A stretch of DNA of 64,000 nucleotides from NCBI GenBank assembly GCA_937625935.1, contig OW569354.1:434001-498000 (forward strand), read 5' to 3'. The notes below the pieces were generated by a model. That model was given only the letters and a program-made list of their open reading frames with translations, was not told the origin of the DNA and did not search any database. Shown here piece by piece: positions 1 through 9,175 of the stretch. The DNA comes from Tetramitus jugosus (lineage: Eukaryota; Heterolobosea; Eutetramitea; Acrasida; Vahlkampfiidae). A program made the translations under genes and the position numbers. The stretch's first letter is position 1. The number at the start of each line of letters is the position of its first letter.

Positions 1-2672
1 TGCTCATGTCTACTTTTACAACTGCGGAGTTATTCAGGAAACAGAATGAGCGGGAAAATCGGATGGCGGCAACGACGACAACGACGGGTGAGAATGAGCA
101 GACGATTGTTTTGGAGTCTGATATTGACAGTGAGGATTTCTTCTCACCAAAAAAGGGAAATGTGGTGTTTACGAGTGCGGGAGATGGATGGGGATTTAGA
201 ATCAATGATTTTGCACAGATTTTCCATAAAAAGTTGGGAATGAAGCAGGAGGTGCTGCAGCAGACACTGTGGGGCGAATATTATTTGGATAAGAAGACGA
301 AGAAGATTAAGACGAAGCCAAAGAATTATGATGAAGATGTGCCCATGTTTGTCCAATTTATTTTGACCAATATTTTCAATGTGTATGACGCGATTGTCAT
401 GAATCGAGACTCAGAGAGAATTACAAAGATTATTTTGGGTTTGGGACTGCAGGTACCAGTCAATCTGTTTAAGAAGCAGGACAAGAGAGCTCATGTCAGA
501 GGAGTGCTCGGTCGATGGCTTCCATTGGCTGACTCTGTGTTGCAAATGGTTTGCGAGTGTCTTCCTAGCCCACAAACCGCTCAGAGAGAGCGTATTTTGA
601 CTCTGGTGCCCGAATTGGAGGACATCAAGACAGATATCAAGAACAAGAGCAAGGATCAACAAGTTGTTGACTCGGATGTTCGTACAGAGATGCGTAATTT
701 GCGAAGAAAACTGAAGAAGAATTTGCTTCGATGTGATCCTAGTGACAAGGCAGAAGTGATGGTGTTTGTGTCGAAAATGTTGGAGGTTGATACTCTTCCG
801 AGTGCAACAATCAGTTCTTCGAGACAGGTGGACAAGATTCGAGTTTCCTCGCCGTTGACTCCAATCGATAGACAGGCGTTCGAAGAGGAGGAGGCGCGAC
901 ATGATGGTGTCGATGAAACAGCAGAGGAAGAGACCGAAGCTGATGCAAGACAACATTTTGTTGGTTTCTGTCGTATCTTTAGTGGAACCATTCGATTAGG
1001 GCAAAAACTACATATTCTTGGTCCACAATACAATGCAACAAAGCCAGACAAGGATAGACACGAAATTGTGGTTGAGAGTTTGTTCTTAATTATGGGTCGT
1101 GGTCTAGAGCCTGTTTCTGAAGTGCCAGCAGGTAACATTTTTGGCATTGGAGGTGTGAGCAAGTATATTCTGAAGAGTGCAACGATTGCCAGCTCCCCAT
1201 ATGCACCTATTTTCAGTGCAATGTATTTCCAAGCTGCACCTATTATGAGATTTTCACTCGAACCACAAAATATGGCAGACATGAAGAAATTGGTCAAGGG
1301 ACTGAAGTTGTTGAATCAATCTGATCCTTCAGTTGAGGTGTATGTTCAAGAAACGGGCGAGCATGTGATTGTTACAGCAGGAGAGGTTCACGCAGAGCGA
1401 TGTCTGAGAGATTTGAATGATAAATTTGCCAAAATACCTATTCACGTGTCTCCACCATTAGTCAACTTCAAGGAGACTATCATTACGGAGACTGGCCAGA
1501 AAACCAAGATCATCACAGCTCAGACTGCGAATAGACAGTTAGCAATTAAGATCAAGGTTAGACCACTTCCAGAGAATATTTCTCGGTTCCTAGATGAGAA
1601 CAGAGAGCGTATCAAACGTTTCTTCAACACTGAGAACGATGAACTGGAAAACATTCTCTCCAGTTCCTCAAACACAGTGTTTGATGATCTCAAGATTGAG
1701 TTTGAAAAAGCAGGAAGCAAGTGGGCCAAGGAATTCCAGCATCTGTGGACACTTGGACCTAAGAGAGTTGGTCCTAACATTCTACTGAATCACATCAAGG
1801 GCTATTGTGACAGTGTGCACTTCAAGTCCTTGGTTAGTCGTATTGCTAGTCGAACAACGAGCTTGGAGGTGGAAGAATCATCCCAACCAATCGATGGCAA
1901 CAACTCTTCTGTGAAATCACCTTCTGATATCGAAAGTGCCGTGGTCGACGCGGAGATTCGCTCTCTACTAGATAAGTATGATTCCAACTTTATTGCTGGA
2001 TTCCAGTTGGCCACTAGCGCTGGACCGTTGAGTGATGAGCCCATGTATGGTGTGTGCTATAGCATCGAGGATGTTATTATCAGTTCAAAGAATAGTTCTT
2101 CTTCTCCATCACCTGATGTGGCTGATTCGGACAGAAGCAACACATTTGAGTATGATTCCGATGTTTATGGACCTTTTGGAGGCCAGATCATGAGTGCTGT
2201 AAAGGAGGGATGCCGTAAGGCTTTCGACAGCAATCCGCGTCGATTGGTTGAGGCAATGTACAAGTGTGATATTCAGGCAACAAACGAAACGGTGGGTAAC
2301 GTCTATGCAGTTCTGAGAAAGAGACGTGCAAAGGTTGTAGCTGATGATGTTGAAGAAGGAACAGGCCTCTTTATCATTAGTGCATATCTTCCTGTTGCAG
2401 AAAGTTTTGGATTGATTGATGAGCTCAGAGATAAGACGAGTGGAGCTGCTAGTCCTCAACTTGTGTTCTCTCATTGGCAAACATTGGAAGTTGATCCGTT
2501 CTATGTGCCCAAGACGGAGGAAGAGTTGGAAGAATTTGGTGAGATGGGTAATGCTGCACCCAACATTGCAAAGGAATACATTGACATGGTCAGAAAGAGA
2601 AAGGGTTTGATGCTTGATAAGAAGATTGTTGACTTTGCGGAAAAGCAAAGAAATATGTCAAGGAACAAGTAA
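1..2672 (+). CDS. EFL1: Elongation factor-like GTPase 1, C-terminal part (5' end outside window)
   Basis: EFL1 (yeast Ria1) is the cytoplasmic EF-2-like GTPase that, with SBDS, releases eIF6 from pre-60S ribosomes. The 888 residues from the first ATG at position 6 match EFL1 from just after the G domain: an acidic linker followed by the block GNVVFTSAGDGWGFRI, then LGMKQEVLQQTLWGEYY, EF-2 domain II (FVGFCRIFSGTIRLGQ) and the EF-2-like C-terminal domains (GGQIMSAVKEGCR, then a late PQLVFSHWQTLEVDPFYVP block near the end). Full-length relatives are about 1,100 residues, so roughly the first 200, including the nucleotide-binding G1-G4 motifs, must lie upstream of the window. The frame is open to the left edge, so the ATG at 6 is almost certainly internal. 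No intron is seen. The stop is TAA at 2670. Confidence 0.9.
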   Translation, partial: LMSTFTTAELFRKQNERENRMAATTTTTGENEQTIVLESDIDSEDFFSPKKGNVVFTSAGDGWGFRINDFAQIFHKKLGMKQEVLQQTLWGEYYLDKKTKKIKTKPKNYDEDVPMFVQFILTNIFNVYDAIVMNRDSERITKIILGLGLQVPVNLFKKQDKRAHVRGVLGRWLPLADSVLQMVCECLPSPQTAQRERILTLVPELEDIKTDIKNKSKDQQVVDSDVRTEMRNLRRKLKKNLLRCDPSDKAEVMVFVSKMLEVDTLPSATISSSRQVDKIRVSSPLTPIDRQAFEEEEARHDGVDETAEEETEADARQHFVGFCRIFSGTIRLGQKLHILGPQYNATKPDKDRHEIVVESLFLIMGRGLEPVSEVPAGNIFGIGGVSKYILKSATIASSPYAPIFSAMYFQAAPIMRFSLEPQNMADMKKLVKGLKLLNQSDPSVEVYVQETGEHVIVTAGEVHAERCLRDLNDKFAKIPIHVSPPLVNFKETIITETGQKTKIITAQTANRQLAIKIKVRPLPENISRFLDENRERIKRFFNTENDELENILSSSSNTVFDDLKIEFEKAGSKWAKEFQHLWTLGPKRVGPNILLNHIKGYCDSVHFKSLVSRIASRTTSLEVEESSQPIDGNNSSVKSPSDIESAVVDAEIRSLLDKYDSNFIAGFQLATSAGPLSDEPMYGVCYSIEDVIISSKNSSSSPSPDVADSDRSNTFEYDSDVYGPFGGQIMSAVKEGCRKAFDSNPRRLVEAMYKCDIQATNETVGNVYAVLRKRRAKVVADDVEEGTGLFIISAYLPVAESFGLIDELRDKTSGAASPQLVFSHWQTLEVDPFYVPKTEEELEEFGEMGNAAPNIAKEYIDMVRKRKGLMLDKKIVDFAEKQRNMSRNK

Positions 2673-2728
2673 AAATGTGTGAAGAATTTACCTTATCCCA
2701 TTCATTCTTTGTTTTATTAATCTAATAT

Positions 2729-3676
2729 TTAGAGTTGAGCTTCAGCAGTGTACATGTAGTTCTCAAGCTGGCACTCATTGGAGCCTCTCTTGATCCAGAA
2801 GAAACCATTCATTCCCCAATCTGCTCCCCATGAGTTGGCAACGATCCAGTATGGCAACTTTGATTGAGAATCAATTCCCCAACCAACAATCTTGATGGCA
2901 TGACCACCCAACAAGCTTCCACTGACGTGATGGTAGACACCAGATGAATATTGCATAAAGTCTTGATAGACCATGAATCCAGACATGATAGGACCATTGG
3001 TCAAAATGTCTTGTTGAACCGATTGGATATCGTTGGAGCGGAAGTTCTTGATAGATCTTGGATTTGCCTTGTAGAACTTCATTGCATCACCATTGGCACA
3101 TGTGTTGCTGCAGCTTGGAACGTGTCCCTTACCAGAGACATATGGCAAGCAATCGTCTTCAACAGTTCCAGTGGTGGAAAGGAACTTCCACAAAGTGTCC
3201 ATGTTTCCACCATGGCATCCCATGTCATACTTGTCACAGCTGACCATGAATTGAGGTGAAAGAACAGTGTTGATTGCACCCTTTGATGCAATACAGAATC
3301 GATCGCTCAACATCTCGGAGGAGGAGAATGCCCAGCAGCTACCACATTGTTGTTGGTTTCTGATTGGGTGGATACACTTTGGCCATTGGTCACGTGCATC
3401 AAAGTTGCTTGGGATACTCTTCAAAGAACTCTTGTCTGTTGGTTGACTAACAGCGTACATGGATGGTCTGATGGAATTGGTCAAGTAGGCACCGAACATG
3501 TGACCAACATCACTAATGGTCTTGTTTTGGAATCTTTCATAGGATGTGGCCTTCCATGCGGCAGTTGGATGAGAGTTAATCGTACGAATCAACTCGGGGT
3601 CATTCAATGACAGTGCAGAGAAGGCAACCCCGAGCAGGCAGAACAAGGCAATCAAGAGAGCAGATAATTTCAACAT
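2729..3676 (-). CDS. Cathepsin B-like papain-family cysteine protease, secreted/lysosomal
   Basis: A 315-aa C1A-family peptidase. Residues 1-20 form a signal peptide (hydrophobic LLIALFCLLGVAF). A short propeptide follows, with the mature domain starting near residue 88 (IPSNFDARDQWPKC). The catalytic residues are visible: oxyanion Gln110 and Cys114 in QQQCGSCWAF, His259 in GGHAIKIVGWG and Asn281 in NSWG. The region that holds the double-histidine occluding loop in animal cathepsin B is short here (CLPYVSGKGHVPSC) and lacks HH, as in several protist cathepsin B-like enzymes, so carboxydipeptidase activity is doubtful and endopeptidase activity is more likely. It probably acts in food vacuoles/lysosomes or is secreted. 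It is convergent with EFL1 (57 bp between stops). Confidence 0.93.
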   Translation of the reverse strand: MLKLSALLIALFCLLGVAFSALSLNDPELIRTINSHPTAAWKATSYERFQNKTISDVGHMFGAYLTNSIRPSMYAVSQPTDKSSLKSIPSNFDARDQWPKCIHPIRNQQQCGSCWAFSSSEMLSDRFCIASKGAINTVLSPQFMVSCDKYDMGCHGGNMDTLWKFLSTTGTVEDDCLPYVSGKGHVPSCSNTCANGDAMKFYKANPRSIKNFRSNDIQSVQQDILTNGPIMSGFMVYQDFMQYSSGVYHHVSGSLLGGHAIKIVGWGIDSQSKLPYWIVANSWGADWGMNGFFWIKRGSNECQLENYMYTAEAQL

Positions 3677-4908
3677 GGCGAATGAATATTGGTTAATATT
3701 ATAGTTTAGTTTTTGTTTTGGTGTGTATTATGAGAGAAAGATGTTGCAGCCTTGATCCTTTAAAATGAAAAAGTTCAACGGAGCTGGAGTTGAGAAACTC
3801 CAGACTCCGCGATTTGGTCAACCTTCTAACTGAGTACCATAAAAAAACGATCTTCCTCAGTGGCTTGTGCTTACTTCACTAATGTTGGAAGAGGTACAAA
3901 TCCATTGAGGTGAAAACTACGAGGGATAAATGCCGTCACTGCATTATTTCTAGTCCTGGGTATAAATTTCAACATCGGTGAGTTGTTGTTTGACACACTA
4001 GGTCCAACAAGACAATCAAATGAATATCAATGAGTGGAATGCCGAGTGAAGAATAGGAAACATGTGTCATCGTTAAGAAGTCATGATGGAAAGCGAGTGC
4101 GTCGCCATGAATACACACTTCAACTTCTTCTGTGAGAACCACCAAAGTTCTACCAGCACAAGCCAATCATATCTACCGAGCTGACTTTACTCACCAGAAT
4201 GGTAAACGTTCGACCACATCCAATGGCACGAACACCTTGGCTCAACCAAAGATGATTCAACGCATCCAACTCTGTAAACGTGGTCAATTTTTTCACAGCT
4301 TCTGGATGCATAAACAATTGACCATAACTGTTCTTTCTTCAAAGTAGCCACCAGCAGCCCCCAAGTTTACTTCTCGATTCACATGATGGTACTGTACCGA
4401 ATGTACACCTCGAAGACTTGACTGAACAAACTCGTCGCACCGAAATGGTTGTATTAAAAAAACACCGACGAATGGGCTAAATGTTATTGTGAAGAATTCC
4501 CAATTAAAGACGCTTGCAGAGCGGTGGCTCTTCATCTGTTCACTAAAAAAAAAGCGAAACAACAGCAATGACGCTCGCAGAGCGTTAATGGGAATTAAAG
4601 AGGTGACCAACAGATTAAGGAGGGTCGCACCTCCGTTTCTCACTGTTCACATACGGTCTTGCTTTCTTTTCTGCCACTGCAGATTTGAGTCCATTCACAA
4701 CCAGGCCATTGGTGATATCTTGAATACCCATGAGGAATTCCCTACTCGTCCACCTCAGTCGCTTTTCAGTCTTACCTCCCATGAGCCTCACATTGTCGAA
4801 CCAAATATCGATCCAGCTACCATAGCTATTAACCCCTTGCTGACTGTCAATGCCATACACCATCTGGCATAAACAGCCCGGGAATCAGTGCTGCTACAGG
4901 CCTATTCG
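3677..4908. other. Gene-poor interval upstream of the cathepsin B-like gene
   Basis: No convincing coding region in about 1.2 kb. Open stretches on both strands are short and match no family I recognise. The first 100 bases to the right of 3676 are the promoter/leader side of the protease gene. Two near-identical 15-mers, GACGCTTGCAGAGCG near 4508 and GACGCTCGCAGAGCG near 4570, lie about 60 bp apart; the second is part of an ACGCTC-GCA-GAGCGT palindrome. The right edge is the LINE target site. Confidence 0.5.
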
Positions 4909-4923
4909 TCGGACTATTATTGA
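4909..4923. repeat. Left target-site duplication of the LINE insertion (15 bp)
   Basis: TCGGACTATTATTGA, identical to 5807-5821. It directly abuts the T14 tract (4924-4937), which is the poly-A tail of the minus-strand element. Confidence 0.88.
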
Positions 4924-5806
4924 TTTTTTTTTTTTTTCCATACAACATTTGTTGCCACTTTATTCTATACACCACAGTGAGACATGATTCCGCTCAGCAC
5001 CGTTAGGTGATGAGCAGTGTTTCATCTCTCTTCACAACAGAATTGATATACACCTTGTATAGTGCCTTGATGCAGGCACGTTTGGTTGAGTCGACGACTC
5101 CCTTAATCCTTTTCTCTGCCTCCCTCTTCTTGCATCCTTTAAGCTTCAGTTCCTCCAGAAGTTCCCCCCTAAAGTCTTCCTCTTTACCCATCAGACCTTC
5201 CAGAAGTCCCTCGGCAGATCTTTTGACGTTTCGTGGTTGGATCTCCCCTCCCACAAACAGTGTATCGTCGAACCATAGAACCAACTTGGCAGTGTCTGGT
5301 GGGTTCATCCTTTTCAACTTGTCTTTTAGTTCCTCTGCCACTTTACTTCTTGCTGCTTTGGCATAATCACACTCAACCAGCAGATGAATGATGGTCTCGG
5401 GGCTTTTGCCACAAAGAGAGCATGTAACATCACCTATGGCATTGTACAACTTCTGCATGACCACTTTCGTATGCAAGGTACCACTCCTGACCTGGTGGTA
5501 GAACCACAGCTCCTTCCTGTCCAGTCCAAAAGGACATTTCAAGAAATAGTTCCACTCCACTGACTTCTGCAACTCCGAATCAAGCCACCATCCTCCATTC
5601 AATCCAATAAATTCTGTCCTCTGTTTTACAAATGATTCCACTACTCCTTCTCGAATGTTGGGATCTCGTTGACCACACCATTAGCTAGCACCTTAATTTC
5701 CGTCTTACTAGTTCTTCTAGCAAGCAGCGACTCATTGCACGGCTTACCAAGCAGTTCCAGGTAGGCTTGCACTATTCTGTACTTTGCCGGACCAATCCCT
5801 TTCATA
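4924..5806 (-). mobile_element. 5'-truncated non-LTR retrotransposon (LINE) copy
   Basis: An 883-bp insertion in minus orientation. It begins, on its own 3' side, with a T14 tract at 4924-4937 (poly-A tail) and is flanked by perfect 15-bp direct repeats at 4909-4923 and 5807-5821. These are the hallmarks of target-primed reverse transcription. It retains only the C-terminal end of the LINE polyprotein, with the reverse-transcriptase-associated zinc-binding domain. The reverse transcriptase and endonuclease cores are absent because of 5' truncation. The pre-insertion site lies 29 bp upstream of the tRNA-Val gene. Confidence 0.87.
5003..5806 (-). pseudogene. LINE polyprotein C-terminal remnant with RT-associated zinc knuckle, frameshifted
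   Basis: Reading on the minus strand from 5806, the frame encodes a LINE tail (KGIGPAKYRIVQAYLELLGKP...) that stops near 5650. The homologous reading then continues in another frame from about 5641 down to 5003 (212 codons), so one single-base frameshift separates the two halves. The second part contains RKELWFYHQVRSGTLHTKV followed by CSLCGKSPETIIHLLVEC, the C-X2-C...H-X4-C pattern of the zf-RVT domain found at the C-terminus of many LINE reverse transcriptases. The rest is a charged tail rich in Lys and Glu. The piece is non-autonomous and presumably non-functional. Confidence 0.8.
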
Positions 5807-5821
5807 TCGGACTATTATTGA
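5807..5821. repeat. Right target-site duplication of the LINE insertion (15 bp)
   Basis: Second copy of TCGGACTATTATTGA, identical to 4909-4923. Flanking bases differ, so the duplication is exactly 15 bp. Confidence 0.88.
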
Positions 5822-5850
5822 GTTATCTATTTTTGTCTCTATAAATATAA

Positions 5851-5923
5851 GCAGGCGTAGATCAGTGGTTAGATCGTGGCCTTCACACGGCCGAGGTCGT
5901 GGGTTCGATCCCCATCGTCTGTA
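5851..5923 (+). tRNA. tRNA-Val (anticodon CAC)
   Basis: A complete 73-nt cloverleaf. The acceptor stem GCAGGCG pairs with CGTCTGT (two G-U pairs). The D arm is GATC-AGTGGTTA-GATC. The anticodon stem TGGCC/GGCCG carries loop TTCACAC, giving anticodon CAC. The variable region is AGGTC. The T arm is GTGGG-TTCGATC-CCCAT and the discriminator is A. There is no intron. The internal B box (GGTTCGATCCC) is intact, and a T4 pol III terminator follows at 5925. Confidence 0.95.
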
Positions 5924-5924
5924 C

Positions 5925-5928
5925 TTTT
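5925..5928 (+). terminator. Pol III T4 terminator of tRNA-Val
   Basis: A TTTT run two bases after the discriminator base, followed by a second T-rich run (ATTTTTC), typical of RNA polymerase III termination. Confidence 0.6.
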
Positions 5929-5949
5929 GCATTTTTCAATTCTAAATTG

Positions 5950-7950
5950 ATGGGTGATGTGACAGAAGATCGAACAGAAACTATCCAGATAACAACTCGC
6001 TCAATAGCAATGACGACATATGTTGCTGATCAACGAGGCACCACCAGCTATGTCAGGCCAGTTCCCAACAGACAAGGATCCATTGTTGCTCACATTGTCC
6101 ATACTCTGACTTCACTGTTCCAAGCCAAGTTTTCTCACGTGTTGTCACAATGTTCCCACAACACGAAATTGACATCTGAAATGATTGTCGTACTGACATG
6201 TATCACCAGTTCAGAACAATCTGTGATGAGCCCATACTCTAGAGAATTGTGTGACAGGTTGCAAGTATGGGACGGAGTTTTGCTCTTTCGAAGGATTTGT
6301 CATCAGTTGAACGTAGGGAAACAAGAACAACAAGAGAGTATACCAGAGCTGGATCTGGTGTATGAATGGAAGATACCACTGTTTGTCATTAGTGGAACAG
6401 CGTTTGATTTGATACAGAAGCAAATGTTTGTGTTGCAGAGCAATTTCATGAACACACCGAGACTGAAGACTCTGGGACCGACAGAGTTGTCGAAATTGGG
6501 CAATCAGTTCTGGAGTTTGATGATGGATTGTCAGTCGAGTCGAACCGTGCGATTGCCCTTTGAAGAAATGGATTTGTTTGTGGAGACTACAGAAGGCAGC
6601 GAATTGGAGCAAATTAAGCAACGTTTGATGTACTATTTGACAAGCGACGAAACAGCCGAATACGTTCAATTACGTACCACGATTTACATTGGCATCGTAC
6701 TTCTGAGTTCTGAAGAACAACTTGCTAGGGACAAAGCAAATGATTTTGTACAACAGTTGAAGGGCAAGGAGTCGCCCGATATTTGTGACCGCAATTTACT
6801 GACGATACTGTATCACCTACAAGGAAGATTGGAATGGAATAGTGGAAATTATGAGGAAGCCACAAAGTTCTTTCAAAGTGCACTTTCAATTGATATCAAG
6901 TTTGTCCCTTCGTGGAAATACATTGGTAAGTGCTATATTGAATTGAACAAGGCAGACATGGCAATTGATTGTTTGACAGAAGCAATTGAGATCAAACCTG
7001 ATATGTCATCGCTTTATTTCTACAGGGGCACTGCTTCATACACGGTTGAAAGGTATAGTGATGCATTGGATAACTTTGAAAAGGATATTGCTTTGAATCC
7101 TGATCAAGCGAGATCTTATGCCACCAGAGGTAAATTACATTTGAGAAACAGCAAATGGACCGATGCTCTGAAAGATTTATCAAAAGCCATGGAGGTAAAT
7201 CCGAACGATGCTTCAGTAATTGCAGATCGAGCTGAGACATTCTTCTTGCTAGAAAGATACGAAGATGCTGTAGCCGATTTCAATGTAGCCTTAAAGTCTA
7301 TACGGAGTCCATTACTCTTTAAACAAAGAGCCATTTGCTTCTCATTACTAGAAAAGCATCAAGAGGCCCTGGATGATTTTGCTGTTGCTGATGAGCAACA
7401 ACAGGATAAAACTCGGAAGTGCTCCGTAATGGATCATTACATGTTCAAGTATCAGAAGGCACTCTCAATGATTGCTCTGCACATGTATTCTGAAGCCTTA
7501 GAGGAATTGAATGAGATTTTAGTCAAGAGAGAAGAAGAAGCCGAAACAATTGATGCTCAATCTGTTGTCCAGGTACACATCTCGTTGGCTGAATGTTACT
7601 CTGGACTGGAAGAAGTCGAAAAGGCAGAATCATCGTACCAGACTGCTCTTCAACTGGATACTCAAAATTCCAGGATATATTTTAGTAGAGGAAAGCACTA
7701 TGCCAAGCTAAAAGAATGGGAAAAGGCTCTCACAGATTTCTCATGTGTGCTTGAAAAGGAAAACTCGGTGAAGAAATCACCAATCGCTGCTCGTGCTCAT
7801 CACTACCGCTCTGAAGTGTTCGAAGCTGGAAAAATGTACAATTATGCACTCATTGATGCAGAATATGCTTACAAGCTGGATCCTGATAATAAGAAACTTT
7901 GGGCAAGGTACATGCGGCTCAAGGAGTTGAACGATTTTCGCAAGAAATGA
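5950..7950 (+). CDS. Tetratricopeptide-repeat protein
   Basis: A 666-aa protein taken from the ATG at 5950 (MGDVTEDRTE). An in-frame ATG at 5899 lies inside the tRNA-Val gene and is rejected as the start. The N-terminal third is a helical region of no recognised family. From about residue 275 to the end there are at least eight TPR units, visible as repeated 34-residue blocks with the W/LG/Y/F/A/P signature (NYEEATKFFQSALSID..., DMAIDCLTEAIEIKP, YSDALDNFEKDIALNPDQ, WTDALKDLSKAMEVNPND, YEDAVADFNVALK and so on). TPR arrays bind peptides and scaffold complexes; the partner cannot be deduced. Only 26 bp separate the tRNA 3' end from the start codon, so the mRNA promoter or leader must overlap the tRNA gene or the LINE. 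Confidence 0.85.
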   Translation: MGDVTEDRTETIQITTRSIAMTTYVADQRGTTSYVRPVPNRQGSIVAHIVHTLTSLFQAKFSHVLSQCSHNTKLTSEMIVVLTCITSSEQSVMSPYSRELCDRLQVWDGVLLFRRICHQLNVGKQEQQESIPELDLVYEWKIPLFVISGTAFDLIQKQMFVLQSNFMNTPRLKTLGPTELSKLGNQFWSLMMDCQSSRTVRLPFEEMDLFVETTEGSELEQIKQRLMYYLTSDETAEYVQLRTTIYIGIVLLSSEEQLARDKANDFVQQLKGKESPDICDRNLLTILYHLQGRLEWNSGNYEEATKFFQSALSIDIKFVPSWKYIGKCYIELNKADMAIDCLTEAIEIKPDMSSLYFYRGTASYTVERYSDALDNFEKDIALNPDQARSYATRGKLHLRNSKWTDALKDLSKAMEVNPNDASVIADRAETFFLLERYEDAVADFNVALKSIRSPLLFKQRAICFSLLEKHQEALDDFAVADEQQQDKTRKCSVMDHYMFKYQKALSMIALHMYSEALEELNEILVKREEEAETIDAQSVVQVHISLAECYSGLEEVEKAESSYQTALQLDTQNSRIYFSRGKHYAKLKEWEKALTDFSCVLEKENSVKKSPIAARAHHYRSEVFEAGKMYNYALIDAEYAYKLDPDNKKLWARYMRLKELNDFRKK

Positions 7951-8014
7951 ATACAATCTTACTTTGCTTTTACACGAACACTTAACGGTTCATATTTTGT
8001 ACCTAACTATTTAT

Positions 8015-9175
8015 TTATATGGCCACTTTACGCTTCTTGCAGCCAGCCAGTTGTGCTGAGAAATTTGGATAATCAGTAATGATTCCATCCACTCCCATGC
8101 TTAACAAGTGATTAATCTCTTCTACTGTGTTTGGTGTCCATGGAACAACCTTCACCTTGTTTAGCTTCATATACTCTGCAATCTCAGTAGTCATTAGACT
8201 ATAGTGAGGCGAGTAGTACTCTGGCAAGAATCCCAATTCGTCCAACTTGTCCTGAAAATGGAAATTCTTTGATTTGTCAACCAACAGAGACAACGGAATA
8301 CTGGGGTCCTTTTCTCTCATGAGCTTCAACGTTCTCACATCAAATGACTCAATAATCACACGTTTTTGCATTTTGTGTTGCTCAATGACACCATGTAGCA
8401 AATTGACAAACACGTCTGGAGGAGGAGTAAAGACATTGTCTCTGTCTGGCCTTGTTTTCGTCTCAATATTGTACATGACTCTCTTGAGCTTGTTCTGTTT
8501 AATGTAAGCTTCAATCTCTGTAAACACTTGAGAGAGAGTAGGCTTGAAAGCACTCATCTTTTTTTGTTCAGGAAAGTGAGGATTACCTCGAATGCCACAA
8601 TCACACTTTGCAATCGTATCGTAATCCATGTCAACCAGTCTGTATTGACTCATGGCAATCGATTCATTCGCAATGAGCTCACCACTGGGATTCAAACAGA
8701 AATCAGGATTCAAAAAAGGATCGTGAGACATGATGACTTGCATGTCCTTGGAGATGCAAGTGTCCATTTCGATCGTAGTCACTCCATTGTCAATGCCTGA
8801 CTTGTAAGCTACAATCGTGTTCTCAGGATAGAGACCTCTGGCGCCACGATGACCCTCCAAGTCAAAATCACAGTCCATCAGTAGAGCTGTATTTTGGCGC
8901 CTTTTGTAAGCAGTGGCGCCAATAATGGCGATTAATAAGAGACCGACTCCGACAGTCAGTAAAATGGCGCCCAAACCAACCAGCAAAATTAATTTTTGCT
9001 TGTTGAGCCGTTCTTCTGATGTTTTGGAGGGCGGAAAAGGATGCAATAAATGGTTTTCTTCAGTACCCTCTCGCAAGTCATCGTCGGGCACAAGATGTAA
9101 GCTGTCGTTCTTCAACATTATCGTTTTTTTTGTTGTAGCTTTCTCTTGTTTGTTTTGCTGTTTGGGTGTTGACAA
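8015..9175 (-). CDS. Membrane-anchored glycerophosphodiester phosphodiesterase
   Basis: A 386-aa GDPD-family protein that hydrolyses glycerophosphodiesters to glycerol-3-phosphate and an alcohol. A cytosolic N-terminal tail (residues 1-58) precedes a single transmembrane segment (about 62-88, LILLVGLGAILLTVGVGLLL), so the catalytic domain is extracytosolic or lumenal, as in GDE1/GDPD-type membrane enzymes. Catalytic motifs: EGHRGARG with His109, PENT, the metal-binding IEMD (Glu136, Asp138) and SHDP (His151/Asp152). The C-terminal barrel strands VVPWTPNT and GVDGIITDYP are intact. Met20 is an alternative start. It is convergent with the upstream TPR gene (64 bp between stops). Confidence 0.92.
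   Translation of the reverse strand: MSTPKQQNKQEKATTKKTIMLKNDSLHLVPDDDLREGTEENHLLHPFPPSKTSEERLNKQKLILLVGLGAILLTVGVGLLLIAIIGATAYKRRQNTALLMDCDFDLEGHRGARGLYPENTIVAYKSGIDNGVTTIEMDTCISKDMQVIMSHDPFLNPDFCLNPSGELIANESIAMSQYRLVDMDYDTIAKCDCGIRGNPHFPEQKKMSAFKPTLSQVFTEIEAYIKQNKLKRVMYNIETKTRPDRDNVFTPPPDVFVNLLHGVIEQHKMQKRVIIESFDVRTLKLMREKDPSIPLSLLVDKSKNFHFQDKLDELGFLPEYYSPHYSLMTTEIAEYMKLNKVKVVPWTPNTVEEINHLLSMGVDGIITDYPNFSAQLAGCKKRKVAI

Noticed and set aside
5899-5949. In-frame ATG inside tRNA-Val as start of the TPR protein
   Set aside because: It would translate the tRNA T-arm and acceptor stem plus T-rich terminator; the next ATG at 5950 is clean.
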